A DNA stretch of 64,000 nucleotides from Vibrio gelatinilyticus. Its GTDB lineage: Bacteria; Pseudomonadota; Gammaproteobacteria; Enterobacterales; Vibrionaceae. Location of the stretch: the NCBI RefSeq assembly GCF_022836845.1, contig NZ_JAJNNZ010000008.1, forward strand, positions 146,976 to 210,975, read 5' to 3'. Within the stretch, counting starts at the first letter, position 1. Each line of letters starts with the position of its first letter. Of the stretch, positions 1-8,955 are shown piece after piece. The notes beneath the pieces were generated by a model that was given only the letters and a program-made list of their open reading frames with translations, was not told the DNA's origin and made no database searches. Both the position numbers and the translations under genes were made by a program.

Positions 1-110
1 ATCACTAATATACGAATTAACCACACTTCAATACCAAAATAATTCCCCAATCCTGCGCATACACCGGTCAATTTACCATTCACAGGATCTCGATAAAGCT
101 CCTTATGCAT
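1..110 (-). CDS. pspC: PspC, phage-shock protein C (partial, N-terminus only)
   Basis: The first 110 bases read on the minus strand as the start of a PspC-domain protein (MHKELYRDPVNGKLTGVCAG, then LGNYFGIEVWLIRILV). This matches the family's opening block of basic and Gly-rich residues leading into the first membrane helix. The gene runs off the left edge. Its start overlaps the end of pspB by a few bases; an ATG three bases earlier (113) is equally possible. In E. coli PspB and PspC are inner-membrane sensors that draw PspA away from PspF during membrane stress. Confidence 0.9.
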   Translation of the reverse strand, partial: MHKELYRDPVNGKLTGVCAGLGNYFGIEVWLIRILV

Positions 111-339
111 CATGGTTGCTTCTCCAATTTGGTGATTCAGCATCAAGGATCCTTTCTAGGTTTTCTACTCGCTGCTTCATTTGCTCTGCTTTTTTTGCCA
201 GGTGCTGAAGCTCTTGATGTTCATCGCCCGATAAGCCAGTTTCCGCCTTGCGTTTACTTCGATAGTGCAGAAAAAGCCATAATGGGGCTACGAAAATAAG
301 AAAAACAATTACTGGTCCTGCAATAAAAAAAGATGACAT
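103..339 (-). CDS. pspB: PspB, phage-shock protein B
   Basis: This is a 78-residue protein with one N-terminal membrane helix (about residues 5-26), a basic stretch after it (HYRSKRK), and a C-terminal amphipathic coiled coil rich in Glu and Leu. Length and layout match PspB, which with PspC senses envelope stress and binds PspA. It follows pspA by 20 bases and overlaps pspC, so the three genes should share one transcript. Confidence 0.93.
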   Translation of the reverse strand: MSSFFIAGPVIVFLIFVAPLWLFLHYRSKRKAETGLSGDEHQELQHLAKKAEQMKQRVENLERILDAESPNWRSNHDA

Positions 340-359
340 TCTTTCCCCCTAAATCATGG

Positions 360-1031
360 TTATTTTTCGTTCTTCTTCATCTGCTCTTTGAGTTTCGATA
401 GCTCTTTCTCTATTTCATCTTGAGCCTGTAACTCTGCGAACTCTTGATCGAGTGATTTCGCATTACCTGACTGAGAGTACAAATCTGCTTCAGCTTCAAG
501 CTCATCGACCTTGCGGGAGTATTGTTCAAACTTAGCCATTGCCTCATGTGTACGGCTGGTATGCAGATGCTTTTGGACATCACGACGATTATGAGCGGCT
601 TGGTTTCGGATCAACAGAGCCTGTTGTTTCGCTCGAGTTTCAGCAATTTTCGTTTCAAGTTTGGCAATTTCACTGGTCAGTTTTTCAATGGTTTCGGCAA
701 CTAAGGTTTGTTCATCATGCAAACCTTTGATGATTTTCTCAAGTTTTTGCTTTTCAATGAGCGCGGCTCGCGCCAAGTCTTCACGCTGCTTAGTAATCGC
801 CAAGCTGGCTTTCTGTTGCCACTCTGAAATTTGGTCTTCCATCGCCGACACTTTTCTCGCCAACTCTTTTTTGTCAGCGATAGCTTTCGCTGAGTTAGTG
901 CGAACTTCTACAAGCGTGTCTTCCATTTCCTGAATTATTAGGCGGATCATTTTTTCAGGATCTTCTGCCTTGTCCAATAAAGCGCTAATGTTTGAGTTGA
1001 CGATGTCAGCAAAGCGAGAAAAAATACCCAT
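360..1031 (-). CDS. pspA: PspA, phage-shock effector and PspF inhibitor
   Basis: The 223-residue protein is almost entirely coiled coil, starting MGIFSRFADIVNSNISALLDK, the amphipathic membrane-binding helix of PspA/IM30 proteins. The length matches E. coli PspA (222 residues). PspA holds PspF inactive in unstressed cells and, when released, oligomerises on the inner membrane to limit proton leakage. It is the first gene of pspABC, transcribed away from pspF, with a sigma-54 promoter about 95 bases upstream. Confidence 0.95.
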   Translation of the reverse strand: MGIFSRFADIVNSNISALLDKAEDPEKMIRLIIQEMEDTLVEVRTNSAKAIADKKELARKVSAMEDQISEWQQKASLAITKQREDLARAALIEKQKLEKIIKGLHDEQTLVAETIEKLTSEIAKLETKIAETRAKQQALLIRNQAAHNRRDVQKHLHTSRTHEAMAKFEQYSRKVDELEAEADLYSQSGNAKSLDQEFAELQAQDEIEKELSKLKEQMKKNEK

Positions 1032-1124
1032 GATAGTTCTCCTAATTGATGTTCAAGGTTACAACGAATAGCACATTTGCATGACAGGAGGTCATTTCTG
1101 GCTATTCATATATATTCTGTTCCA

Positions 1125-1140
1125 TCCAAATACCGTGCCA
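1125..1140 (-). promoter_or_regulatory. Sigma-54 promoter (-24/-12) of pspABC
   Basis: The minus strand reads TGGCACGGTATTTGGA, which fits the -24/-12 consensus TGGCACG-N4-TTGCW with one mismatch (C to G in the -12 element). It lies about 95 bases upstream of the pspA start and points toward it. Psp operons are classically RpoN-dependent. Confidence 0.8.
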
Positions 1141-1150
1141 AGTAGTTTAG

Positions 1151-1171
1151 TTGATATATATCAATTAATTA
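1151..1171. promoter_or_regulatory. IHF-type site overlapping an FNR-like palindrome
   Basis: Positions 1159-1171 match the IHF consensus WATCAANNNNTTR at every fixed base. Overlapping it, 1151-1164 is the perfect palindrome TTGATATATATCAA, which also fits the FNR pattern TTGAT-N4-ATCAA. The site lies between the sigma-54 promoter and the likely PspF-binding site, the position IHF occupies in E. coli psp control. IHF is the better-supported reading; FNR is possible. Confidence 0.55.
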
Positions 1172-1212
1172 GCTCAATTTATATTCGATTTTTATATACT
1201 ATGCTAAGCTTG

Positions 1213-1231
1213 ATTACCAACATTTGGTAAT
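1213..1231. promoter_or_regulatory. Inverted repeat, probable PspF upstream activating sequence
   Basis: ATTACCAA-CAT-TTGGTAAT is a perfect 8-base inverted repeat with a 3-base spacer. It is 24 bases before the pspF start and about 75 bases upstream of the -24 element of pspA. The position suits an enhancer for pspABC that also lets PspF limit its own gene. The assignment rests on symmetry and position only. Confidence 0.5.
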
Positions 1232-1254
1232 TTAAACCAACAGTAGAGTATCTA

Positions 1255-2295
1255 ATGGCCCAGAATCTCATCGGTGAATCTCCTGCTTTCTTATCGGTCC
1301 TAGATAAGGTCTCCAAATTGGCTCCGATAGAGCGACCCGTATTAATTATCGGTGAGCGCGGTACCGGTAAAGAGCTCATTGCTCAGCGGCTGCATTACTT
1401 ATCAAAGCGTTGGGACCAACCATTGGTGTCACTCAATTGCTCGACTCTGAGCGAAGGGTTGATTGATTCAGAACTGTTCGGTCACGAATCTGGGGCGTTT
1501 ACCGGTGCTAAAGGTCGTCATCAGGGACGCTTTGAGCGAGCTGAAAGTGGCACTTTGTTTCTTGACGAACTGGCTACGACGCCACTTTCTGTACAGGAAA
1601 AGCTGTTACGAGTCATTGAATATGGCCAATATGAACGCGTGGGCGGTAGCCAATCTCTTGATGCTAATGTACGTTTAGTCTGTGCGACGAACGAAGATTT
1701 GCCGAAGTTAGCGGCTCAAAATAAATTTAGAGCTGACCTACTTGATCGATTGGCATTTGATGTCATCCACCTTCCTCCTCTGCGCGAGCGACGTGAAGAT
1801 ATCGCACTACTTGCTGAATACTATGCCATTAAAATGTGTCGAGAACTTGGGTTGCCTTTTTTCGTTGGCTTTAGTGAGCATGCTTGGTTGTTACTCAGTG
1901 AATATCGTTGGCCAGGCAATGTCCGAGAACTAAAAAATGTTGTAGAGCGAGCCGTCTATCAACATGGTAACCAAGAAATGCCTATAAACCATCTCACAAT
2001 CAATCCATTTGAATCTCAGTACTCACTTGATTCTCAGCTCATTAAAGCATCAAAAAGCGAAGCAGAATCCACTGAACCTAAAAGCCCGAAAAAAGAGGCA
2101 GAGGTTGCCACGGCTAGCGAACCACGTAGTATCGTCTTTCCTATCGATTTTAAACAGTGGCAAAAAGACACAGAGATCAGCGTGATCAGACAAGCACTAC
2201 AGTCAGCACAATACAACCAGAGAGCGGCAGCGAAATTGCTGGGTTTGAGTTATGATCAACTAAGAGGGTTCGTTCGAAAATACAAATTGGTCTAA
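1255..2295 (+). CDS. pspF: PspF, sigma-54 enhancer-binding activator
   Basis: This is an AAA+ activator without an N-terminal receiver domain, as usual for PspF. Visible motifs are Walker A (GERGTGKE), the sigma-54-contacting GAFTGAK loop, Walker B (GTLFLDEL), and a C-terminal Fis-type helix-turn-helix (NQRAAAKLLGLSYDQLRGF). A charged linker (about residues 265-300) makes it slightly longer than E. coli PspF (346 versus 325 residues). It is transcribed divergently from pspABC and activates that operon when freed from PspA. Confidence 0.95.
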   Translation: MAQNLIGESPAFLSVLDKVSKLAPIERPVLIIGERGTGKELIAQRLHYLSKRWDQPLVSLNCSTLSEGLIDSELFGHESGAFTGAKGRHQGRFERAESGTLFLDELATTPLSVQEKLLRVIEYGQYERVGGSQSLDANVRLVCATNEDLPKLAAQNKFRADLLDRLAFDVIHLPPLRERREDIALLAEYYAIKMCRELGLPFFVGFSEHAWLLLSEYRWPGNVRELKNVVERAVYQHGNQEMPINHLTINPFESQYSLDSQLIKASKSEAESTEPKSPKKEAEVATASEPRSIVFPIDFKQWQKDTEISVIRQALQSAQYNQRAAAKLLGLSYDQLRGFVRKYKLV

Positions 2296-2433
2296 ATGTG
2301 AACTCTTAATAGAATTATCCCTAACAATTCAATAGATAAGTGATGACATTGCTTGGTGTGAGGAATTAAAAAATGTTAGATTATGCGGATCATAAGACAA
2401 ATTCCCCTTCTCTTAATAAAAGTTAGCGGCACT

Positions 2434-4053
2434 ATGAAGGCACTATTCCAAATTACCATAGCTCTTACCGGCCTTGCCTTCCTGTCTGGCTGCGGAGATA
2501 AAGTGGATCACTCAGATATACGTAAAGACGGTTTTGTCTTTTGTGATCAAGGGCGACCGAGCACCTTTAATCCGCAACTTGTCGACAGTGGCATTACTGT
2601 CGAGTCTATTGCTCCGCAAATATTCGATACTTTGCTGACACTCGATCCCAATAGCCACCAACCAGTACCCAATATCGCAACGCAATGGAGTGTTAACGAA
2701 AAAGGCACCCAATACACATTCAAGTTAAGAGAAGATGTTCACTTTCAAACCACCGCCTGGTTTACCCCAACGCGAAAACTCACTGCAACAGACGTGGTAT
2801 TTAGTTTTAAGCGAATTATCGACCCAGAAAACCCATTTCATAGTGTTAGCGACAGCGTTTACCCATGGTTTGCTGGGATCTCTTTTGGTAAGTTAGTGAA
2901 AGATATCGTTGCTCTTGATGATCAGACAGTACAATTTACCCTGACCAAACCTGATAACTCATTTATCTCCAACATTTCTACGGCTCACGCCCCCATCCAT
3001 TCAGCGGAATACGCTGGGCAACTACTATTTAAAGACAATAAAATTCAAATTGATACTCATCCAGTAGGGACGGGGCCTTTTTACTTAGATGAATATCAAG
3101 TCTCTGATTTAGTACGCTTAAAGCGTAATCCTGATTATTGGCGAAACGATGTAAAAATGGCGCAAGTTGTGTTTGACATTTCACATCGCGGTGCTGGCGC
3201 ATTGGCTAAGTTGCTACGAGAAGAGTGTGATGTGCTTAACTCCCCTATCTCTAGCCAAATCCCTGTCATTCAAAACGAGAAATCGATTGAACTAAAAGCA
3301 AAACCTGCAATGAACGTATCGTTTATCGCGATCAACACAGGCCACAGTGCGTTGAGCGATGCTCGTGTGCGAAAAGCACTGAATTTAGCGATTAATCGAG
3401 ACTCGATCTTGGAAGCGGTATATTACGGTACCGGTCAAAAGGCCTACTCTTTATTGCCACCAAGTTCTTGGGCCCATCAAAAAGATCCCATTCAAGTTAG
3501 ATACGATAGAAACTATGCCATGGCTTTGTTAAGAGAGGCTGGCTACGCCGATGGCTTAGAATTGACAATGTCTGTTCCGCTGGAGGCTCGCGTATATAAC
3601 CCTAGCCCACGTAAAACTGCAGAGCTCATTCAAGCAAATTTCGCCGACATTGGCGTAAAGTTAAATATTCTTACCGATGAACGAGTCGATAGAACCGAAC
3701 TATCAAACATTGAAAATGTCGATCTATTACTGACCGGGTGGACAGGTAATACTGGCGATCCTGATAACTACTTAAGGCCGCTCCTTTCGTGCTCATCTGA
3801 AAAAGTAGGCCTCAACTTATCGATGTGGTGTAATTCTGACTTTGACTTCCTTTTGGATTTAGCTTTAGAGGTGAGCGAAGTCAGGTATCGTTTAAATTTG
3901 TATCGACAAGCGCAAAACGTCCTCAACGCCGAAATGCCAGTGATCCCTATTGCTCATGGCCAAAAATTCCAGGCGCACAGTAAGTCGCTCAAGGGCTTCA
4001 AAACCAGCCCTTTTAATGCTCAACCATTTGACGAAGTAGAGAGGATCGAATAG
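2434..4053 (+). CDS. sapA: SapA, peptide-binding lipoprotein of the Sap ABC transporter
   Basis: The protein is a family-5 extracellular solute-binding protein. The start at 2434 was chosen because it gives a clean lipoprotein signal ending in lipobox LSGC (Cys20); an in-frame start at 2383 would put 17 unneeded residues before it. The product is 539 residues. Family features include the dipeptide/oligopeptide-binding segments (VGTGPFYL, NPDYW, LNLAINRDSIL). In enteric bacteria SapA binds antimicrobial peptides and haem. It opens the sapABCDF operon, and the sapB start follows its stop codon directly. Confidence 0.92.
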   Translation: MKALFQITIALTGLAFLSGCGDKVDHSDIRKDGFVFCDQGRPSTFNPQLVDSGITVESIAPQIFDTLLTLDPNSHQPVPNIATQWSVNEKGTQYTFKLREDVHFQTTAWFTPTRKLTATDVVFSFKRIIDPENPFHSVSDSVYPWFAGISFGKLVKDIVALDDQTVQFTLTKPDNSFISNISTAHAPIHSAEYAGQLLFKDNKIQIDTHPVGTGPFYLDEYQVSDLVRLKRNPDYWRNDVKMAQVVFDISHRGAGALAKLLREECDVLNSPISSQIPVIQNEKSIELKAKPAMNVSFIAINTGHSALSDARVRKALNLAINRDSILEAVYYGTGQKAYSLLPPSSWAHQKDPIQVRYDRNYAMALLREAGYADGLELTMSVPLEARVYNPSPRKTAELIQANFADIGVKLNILTDERVDRTELSNIENVDLLLTGWTGNTGDPDNYLRPLLSCSSEKVGLNLSMWCNSDFDFLLDLALEVSEVRYRLNLYRQAQNVLNAEMPVIPIAHGQKFQAHSKSLKGFKTSPFNAQPFDEVERIE

Positions 4054-5016
4054 ATGTTTTGGTATTCTGTCAGACGATTCAATTTATTTATCATTACATT
4101 GTTAATGCTAACCATGGTTGGGTTCTCTTTGTTACGCTTAGAGCCAGACTCGGTATGGACCAGCCAGCCTTTTTTCACTGGATGGTTAGCCTATTTACAA
4201 CAACTTTCTCATCTTAATTTTGGGCTGACCAAAGATGGTGTCCCTATTGCACAAGAGCTTTCTGCTGTACTCCCAGCGACGTTAGAACTCTGCCTGGTTG
4301 CATTCACCTTATCCGTCGTCATTGGCATTCCTGCTGGAACTTTGGCTGGGATGAAGCAAGGCAAATGGCTTGATACCATTATTTCGTTTACTTCCATGGT
4401 TGGCTACGCAGCACCACTATTCTGGATTGCGTTACTGATGATTATGTATTTTTCACTGAATTTTCAGTGGTTTCCTGTCGCTGGGCGCTACGACTTGTTG
4501 TATGAAATTGACCATCTCACGGGGTTTGCGCTGATTGATGCCTATTTAACAGAGGGACCATATCGAGCAAAAGCTTTGCAAAGTGTTATTGAGCATATGA
4601 TATTGCCGTGTTTGGTTTTGGCTTTGGCGCCAACAATGCAGGTCATTCGCATGATGAGGACCTCAGTAACAGAGGTGATGAGTAAAAACTATATCCGAGC
4701 GGCTCGAATAAAAGGTTTGTCCAATTACGAAATCGTTATTGAGCATGTACTGAGAAACGCGATCCCCCCTATCATCCCGAAGCTGGGTGTTCAATTGTCA
4801 AGTATGCTCACTCTGGCGATCATGACAGAGTCGATTTTTAACTGGCCCGGTATCGGTCGTTGGCTACTTGATGCACTGTCTAACCAAGATTATGCTTCAA
4901 TTCAGGCTGGCGTTATTGTCGTGGCGACGATTGTGCTTGCGGCGAGCATTGTTTCAGATCTTGTTGGCGCGATGATCAATCCATTGGTAAGGAAGGAATG
5001 GTATGCTAGTCGATAA
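4054..5016 (+). CDS. sapB: SapB, Sap transporter permease
   Basis: This 320-residue inner-membrane permease of the DppB/OppB class has an N-terminal helix followed by a BPD_transp_1 domain. The EAA loop is visible (YIRAARIKGLSNYEIVIEHVLRNAIPP). The start codon follows the sapA stop directly and the 3' end overlaps sapC by 14 bases, suggesting coupled translation. It should pair with SapC to form the membrane channel. Confidence 0.93.
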   Translation: MFWYSVRRFNLFIITLLMLTMVGFSLLRLEPDSVWTSQPFFTGWLAYLQQLSHLNFGLTKDGVPIAQELSAVLPATLELCLVAFTLSVVIGIPAGTLAGMKQGKWLDTIISFTSMVGYAAPLFWIALLMIMYFSLNFQWFPVAGRYDLLYEIDHLTGFALIDAYLTEGPYRAKALQSVIEHMILPCLVLALAPTMQVIRMMRTSVTEVMSKNYIRAARIKGLSNYEIVIEHVLRNAIPPIIPKLGVQLSSMLTLAIMTESIFNWPGIGRWLLDALSNQDYASIQAGVIVVATIVLAASIVSDLVGAMINPLVRKEWYASR

Positions 5017-5890
5017 CGTCTATCAGGAAGAACATATCCCCGGTCAATGGGAACGATTTGGACGCAGTTTCCGCTCAAATAGCCTTTCTATGTTCGGCCT
5101 TTGGTGTTTAGGATTTATTTTACTCCTCACCATATTATCGCCGTGGTTAACGCCCTACGAGCCAATGGCTCAAAGTTCAAATCTATTGATTCCACCGTCA
5201 TGGGATCCAAAAGGCACTGTCGATTTCTTTTTTGGTACCGACGATCTAGGGCGGGATATTCTTTCTAGAATCCTTGATGGCTCAAGGCTCTCTTTTGGTG
5301 CTGCGATTATTATCACCTCCATTTCAGCGTTGATTGGATGCTTGATTGGGGTGCTAGCGGGAATGACTAAAGGCTTATTGTCGAGCACGCTCAATCACTT
5401 GCTCGACACAGTTATGTCGATCCCTTCGCTGCTGCTGGCAATTATCTTCGTTGCTTTTTTAGGGACTGGCGAATTCAATATTTTGTTGGCGATTTGCTTG
5501 GCGCTGATCCCACGTTTTATCCGCTCCGTTTATGTGGCAGTTCATACCGAAGTGGAAAAAGACTACATCATGGCAGCACGGCTAGACGGAGCGAACGACT
5601 TTTATTTACTCTGGAACTCAATATTACCCAACATTCTCACCGTGATTGCCGCTGAGTTCACGTTTGCGCTTTCCATTGCGATTTTAGACATCACTGCTCT
5701 TGGATTTCTTGGCCTAGGGGCTCAAGCTTCAAGCAGTGAGTGGGGAGCAATTCTTGCCGATGCTGCGGAGCTTCTCTATCTTGCTCCTTGGACAGTGATC
5801 CTTCCAGGTCTCGCAATACTCTTTACCGTTGTTGTCGTCAATATTGTCGGTGAAGGCGTTCGTAGCGCGCTAAATGCAGGAACCGAATAA
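5003..5890 (+). CDS. sapC: SapC, Sap transporter permease
   Basis: This 295-residue permease of the DppC/OppC class has a first helix around residues 30-50 and a periplasmic segment carrying the family motif [13 protein letters not shown]. The membrane domain contains an EAA loop ([23 protein letters not shown]). It overlaps sapB at its start and shares one base with the sapD start (TAATG). It is the second half of the Sap channel. Confidence 0.93.
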   Translation: MLVDNVYQEEHIPGQWERFGRSFRSNSLSMFGLWCLGFILLLTILSPWLTPYEPMAQSSNLLIPPSWDPKGTVDFFFGTDDLGRDILSRILDGSRLSFGAAIIITSISALIGCLIGVLAGMTKGLLSSTLNHLLDTVMSIPSLLLAIIFVAFLGTGEFNILLAICLALIPRFIRSVYVAVHTEVEKDYIMAARLDGANDFYLLWNSILPNILTVIAAEFTFALSIAILDITALGFLGLGAQASSSEWGAILADAAELLYLAPWTVILPGLAILFTVVVVNIVGEGVRSALNAGTE

Positions 5891-6885
5891 TGCCAGTATT
5901 AGATATCCGACACTTAACCATAGAAATTGAAACTCCACAGGGGATGGTTAAAGCCGTCGATAAGATGAGCTTTACCATCAATGACGGGGAGATTCGTGGT
6001 TTGGTTGGTGAGTCTGGCTCCGGTAAGAGTTTGGTCGCTAAAGCGATTGTTGGCGTATGTAAGGACAATTGGCGAGTGTCTGCAGACCGCATGCGACTCG
6101 GAAACATCGACCTATTGCAACTGACCCCAAAAGAGCGCCGTCGGGTTATTGCTCGTGACGTCGCTATGATATTTCAAGAGCCATCGACCTGTCTTGACCC
6201 GTCTGAAGAAGTTGGCAAGCAGCTCATTGAATCGATACCATCTCGATCTTTTACCGGAAAATGGTGGGAGCGATTCAAATGGCGTAAAAAGCAAGCTATT
6301 GCCCTACTGCATAAAGTGGGTATCAAAGAGCATACCCGAGTCATGAATAGCTATCCTCACGAGCTAACAGATGGTGAATGCCAAAAGATCATGATATCGA
6401 TGGCCATTGCCACGAAGCCTAGACTATTGATTGCAGATGAGCCTACAAATGATTTGGATCCAATCACTCAATCCCAAATCCTGCGTCTGCTTAGCCGAAT
6501 GAATCAGCTCAACAATACCACTATCATATTGATCGGCCATGATTTAACAACCATCACTCAATGGGCCAATCGTATTACGGTCATGTATTGCGGTCAGTCT
6601 GTTGAATCTGCTGATACCCAAAAAATTCTCCAAGCACCAAAGCACCCTTATACGGTTGCCTTGTTAAGAGCGATGCCAGACTTCAATGATTGGATCCCAC
6701 ATAAAGAGAAACTCCAGTCACTTCCAGGATCAATCCCCCCACTGCAGCACTTACCAATAGGCTGCCGACTTGGGCCAAGATGTCCATATGCGCAGCGCCA
6801 GTGCGTCGAGATACCACGGGCTAGACGTATTAAAAATCACAAATTTAGCTGCCACTTTCCGCTTAATATGGAGAAAAATAAATGA
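5890..6885 (+). CDS. sapD: SapD, Sap transporter ATP-binding protein
   Basis: This is an ABC ATPase with Walker [10 protein letters not shown]-loop FQEP, and Walker [13 protein letters not shown]. The C-terminal Cys-rich oligopeptide-transporter domain ([15 protein letters not shown]) is present. The signature is LTDGECQ rather than LSGGQ, a known feature of SapD. Its 331-residue length is typical. It overlaps sapF by four bases. In E. coli SapD also supports Trk potassium uptake. Confidence 0.94.
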   Translation: MPVLDIRHLTIEIETPQGMVKAVDKMSFTINDGEIRGLVGESGSGKSLVAKAIVGVCKDNWRVSADRMRLGNIDLLQLTPKERRRVIARDVAMIFQEPSTCLDPSEEVGKQLIESIPSRSFTGKWWERFKWRKKQAIALLHKVGIKEHTRVMNSYPHELTDGECQKIMISMAIATKPRLLIADEPTNDLDPITQSQILRLLSRMNQLNNTTIILIGHDLTTITQWANRITVMYCGQSVESADTQKILQAPKHPYTVALLRAMPDFNDWIPHKEKLQSLPGSIPPLQHLPIGCRLGPRCPYAQRQCVEIPRARRIKNHKFSCHFPLNMEKNK

Positions 6886-7667
6886 GTGCGTTACTCGAGG
6901 TAAACAATCTTGCCAAAGATTTCACGACGCGCTCCAAACTATTTAAGCGCAAAGTGCAACATGCTGTAAAACCAGTGAGTTTTAGTTTGGAAGCGGGACA
7001 AACCATTGGTTTTATTGGACAGAATGGCTCAGGGAAATCGACCCTCGCGAGAATGCTTTCTGGTGTTGTGGAGCCTACATCCGGTGAAATTAGAGTCAAT
7101 GGAGAGCGTTTAGAGCATAAAGATTACTCTACACGCTGTAAGCTGATTCGCATGATTTTCCAAGACCCGAACACGTCACTCAACCCACGCATTCAAATTG
7201 GTAGGATCCTTGAAGGCCCGCTAAAAAGAAACACCAACATGACTCCTGAAGCTCGAATGAACCGAGTGAAAGCGACTCTAATGCGAGTCGGGTTGTTACC
7301 AGAACATGCTCATTACTATCCGCAAATGCTTGCCACAGGGCAAAAACAGCGCGTTAACTTGGCAAGAGCCCTTATCCTTCAGCCTTCCATTATCGTGGCC
7401 GATGAAGCTCTCAACGGTCTAGACATGGCAATGCGCTCGCAGATCATCAACTTGTTTCTAGAACTGCAGGAAGAGATGGGGCTATCGTTTGTTTATGTGT
7501 CCCAACACCTGGGAATCATTAAGCATATTACCGACAAAGTGATGGTGATGCATGAAGGTGAAGTAGTCGAATACGGTGACACTCAAGAGGTATTGGCCAA
7601 TCCTCAGCATCATATCACCCAACGCATGGTCGAAAGCCATTTCAACAAAGCACCCATCCATCGCTAA
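6882..7667 (+). CDS. sapF: SapF, Sap transporter ATP-binding protein
   Basis: This 261-residue ABC ATPase has Walker [10 protein letters not shown] and Walker [13 protein letters not shown]. The signature is [15 protein letters not shown], a degenerate form of LSGGQ seen in SapF. It is the last gene of sapABCDF and should form a heterodimer with SapD. A hairpin ending transcription follows at 7678. Confidence 0.94.
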   Translation: MSALLEVNNLAKDFTTRSKLFKRKVQHAVKPVSFSLEAGQTIGFIGQNGSGKSTLARMLSGVVEPTSGEIRVNGERLEHKDYSTRCKLIRMIFQDPNTSLNPRIQIGRILEGPLKRNTNMTPEARMNRVKATLMRVGLLPEHAHYYPQMLATGQKQRVNLARALILQPSIIVADEALNGLDMAMRSQIINLFLELQEEMGLSFVYVSQHLGIIKHITDKVMVMHEGEVVEYGDTQEVLANPQHHITQRMVESHFNKAPIHR

Positions 7668-7677
7668 ACGTAACAAA

Positions 7678-7694
7678 GGGAGCAGTTTGCTCCC
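7678..7694 (+). terminator. Hairpin after the sap operon
   Basis: GGGAGCAGTTTGCTCCC forms a 7-base stem 10 bases after the sapF stop. The following T-tract is weak (TCGACCTTTTG), so termination may be partial or need Rho. Confidence 0.55.
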
Positions 7695-7735
7695 TCGACC
7701 TTTTGACCCAGTTATACTTCTGAAATAAGTAACAT

Positions 7736-8296
7736 TTACTCGTTGTCAGCCTGGTTGAGTGGCTTTATTACCTTAGCAGGAGAGCCTCCAACTAGGGTGT
7801 CTTCAGGTACATCTTTTGTTACGACTGAACCCGCAGCAACTACTGAACGAGCCCCAATAGTAACGCCCTGACAAATGACCACATTACCACCTATCCATAC
7901 ATCGTCTTCGACGGTTATCGGTAGGCACGTCGTCTCAAAATCACGCCTAGGTTTATAGTGAAGTGGGTGTGATGGCGTGTAAAACTGAGTATTCGGGCCA
8001 ATAAGAATATTGTTACCCAGCGTGATGGGCGCATTATCTAACATGGTCACTCCCATATTAATAAAGACACCATCACCAATGGTAATGGTTTTACCAAACT
8101 CGCAGTGAAAAGGCGGCATCACTGCGCACATCCCTTTACATTCACCAACAATGTCTTTAAACAAGGCCGCACCTTCCATTGGAGGCGTCGAATTGAATTT
8201 TTGCAACGCGTAAAACGTTTTTGTTCTTAGTGCATGTATGCTTTTATCAAGGGTATCAAAGTCTTCCCCTGCGAGCATTTTCTCAAGTTCAGTCAT
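7736..8296 (-). CDS. Sugar O-acetyltransferase (maltose/galactoside type)
   Basis: The protein belongs to the left-handed beta-helix LacA/Maa acetyltransferases. It has an N-terminal mac domain (MTELEKMLAGEDFDTLD), then hexapeptide repeats, the catalytic-loop His (TPSHPLHYKPR), and a C-terminal VGGSPAKVIK segment. These enzymes move acetyl from acetyl-CoA to a sugar hydroxyl. The start at 8296 is preferred over 8305 because a GAGG ribosome site lies nine bases before it, while it abuts the earlier ATG. The product has 186 residues. Its sugar cannot be read from sequence. Confidence 0.85.
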   Translation of the reverse strand: MTELEKMLAGEDFDTLDKSIHALRTKTFYALQKFNSTPPMEGAALFKDIVGECKGMCAVMPPFHCEFGKTITIGDGVFINMGVTMLDNAPITLGNNILIGPNTQFYTPSHPLHYKPRRDFETTCLPITVEDDVWIGGNVVICQGVTIGARSVVAAGSVVTKDVPEDTLVGGSPAKVIKPLNQADNE

Positions 8297-8399
8297 GTAC
8301 AACATCCTCAGTCGAACTGTAGAAGAAATAACATAACCTACTAAAGATAATAGGGAAAATAAAGAGCAGGGTTAACACAATACCATGGGTAAGTGAAAC

Positions 8400-8425
8400 T
8401 AGCCTGTTGTTAGAGAAACAGGCTA
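8400..8425 (-). terminator. Hairpin after the DUF2750 gene
   Basis: TAGCCTGTT and AACAGGCTA (9 bases each) pair across an 8-base loop, 16 bases past the gene's stop on the minus strand. Only a short T run follows, so it is a probable rather than strong terminator. Confidence 0.5.
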
Positions 8426-8440
8426 ATCGTTCTCAAAGAG

Positions 8441-8833
8441 TTAGCGTGCCTTACTGGCTTGCTTTTTTAATTCAAAATCAAATTCATCAGGAAAAAGAAT
8501 AACGCCTTCTTCATTTTGATTTGGAAAAACGACCACAGACAATTCGTCTTCTTCTAAGCCATAGCTCCAGCGACTATGCCATTTGTTCAGCGAAATAGCT
8601 TCAGGCTTACACTCTTCCCACTCGCCCGTTGCCCAGGCCTGAGCAAACTCTTGATGCGGCCAAACGGGTACACAGTCTTCGTCTTCCGTATTTAGCATGA
8701 CACAACCATGCTCATCGGTAAGTATCCAAATTTCTCTTTGAGCCACCATTTCCTTGATGCTGTACTTTAGCCGCTTTTCTCCATCGTAATTTGAGATTTG
8801 TTCGATTTGTTGCGGATCTAAGGTTGAGGTCAT
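8441..8833 (-). CDS. DUF2750 family protein
   Basis: The 130-residue soluble acidic protein is recognised as DUF2750 by segments such as REIWILTDEHGCVML, PVWPHQEFAQAWATGEW and ISLNKWHSRW. It has no signal or membrane segment. No function is established for the family. It is a single-gene unit between a sugar acetyltransferase and the pyrophosphatase. Confidence 0.75.
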   Translation of the reverse strand: MTSTLDPQQIEQISNYDGEKRLKYSIKEMVAQREIWILTDEHGCVMLNTEDEDCVPVWPHQEFAQAWATGEWEECKPEAISLNKWHSRWSYGLEEDELSVVVFPNQNEEGVILFPDEFDFELKKQASKAR

Positions 8834-8896
8834 TTTTGTTCTACCTATCGGTTGGGAAACAAACGTTCTAATGAACTTCTATTATTCTAGTGCAAT

Positions 8897-8929
8897 AAAA
8901 AACCCTAGTACTAACAATAAGTACTAGGG
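8897..8929 (-). terminator. Rho-independent terminator of ppaC
   Basis: CCCTAGTACT and AGTACTAGGG form a perfect 10-base stem with a 7-base loop. On the minus strand six T's follow. It lies 27 bases after the pyrophosphatase stop. Confidence 0.9.
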
Positions 8930-8955
8930 CTTAACAAATTTTGGCTAACGAAGAG

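Noticed and set aside
2383..2433. Longer N-terminus for SapA
   Set aside because: It would place 17 residues before a complete lipoprotein signal peptide.
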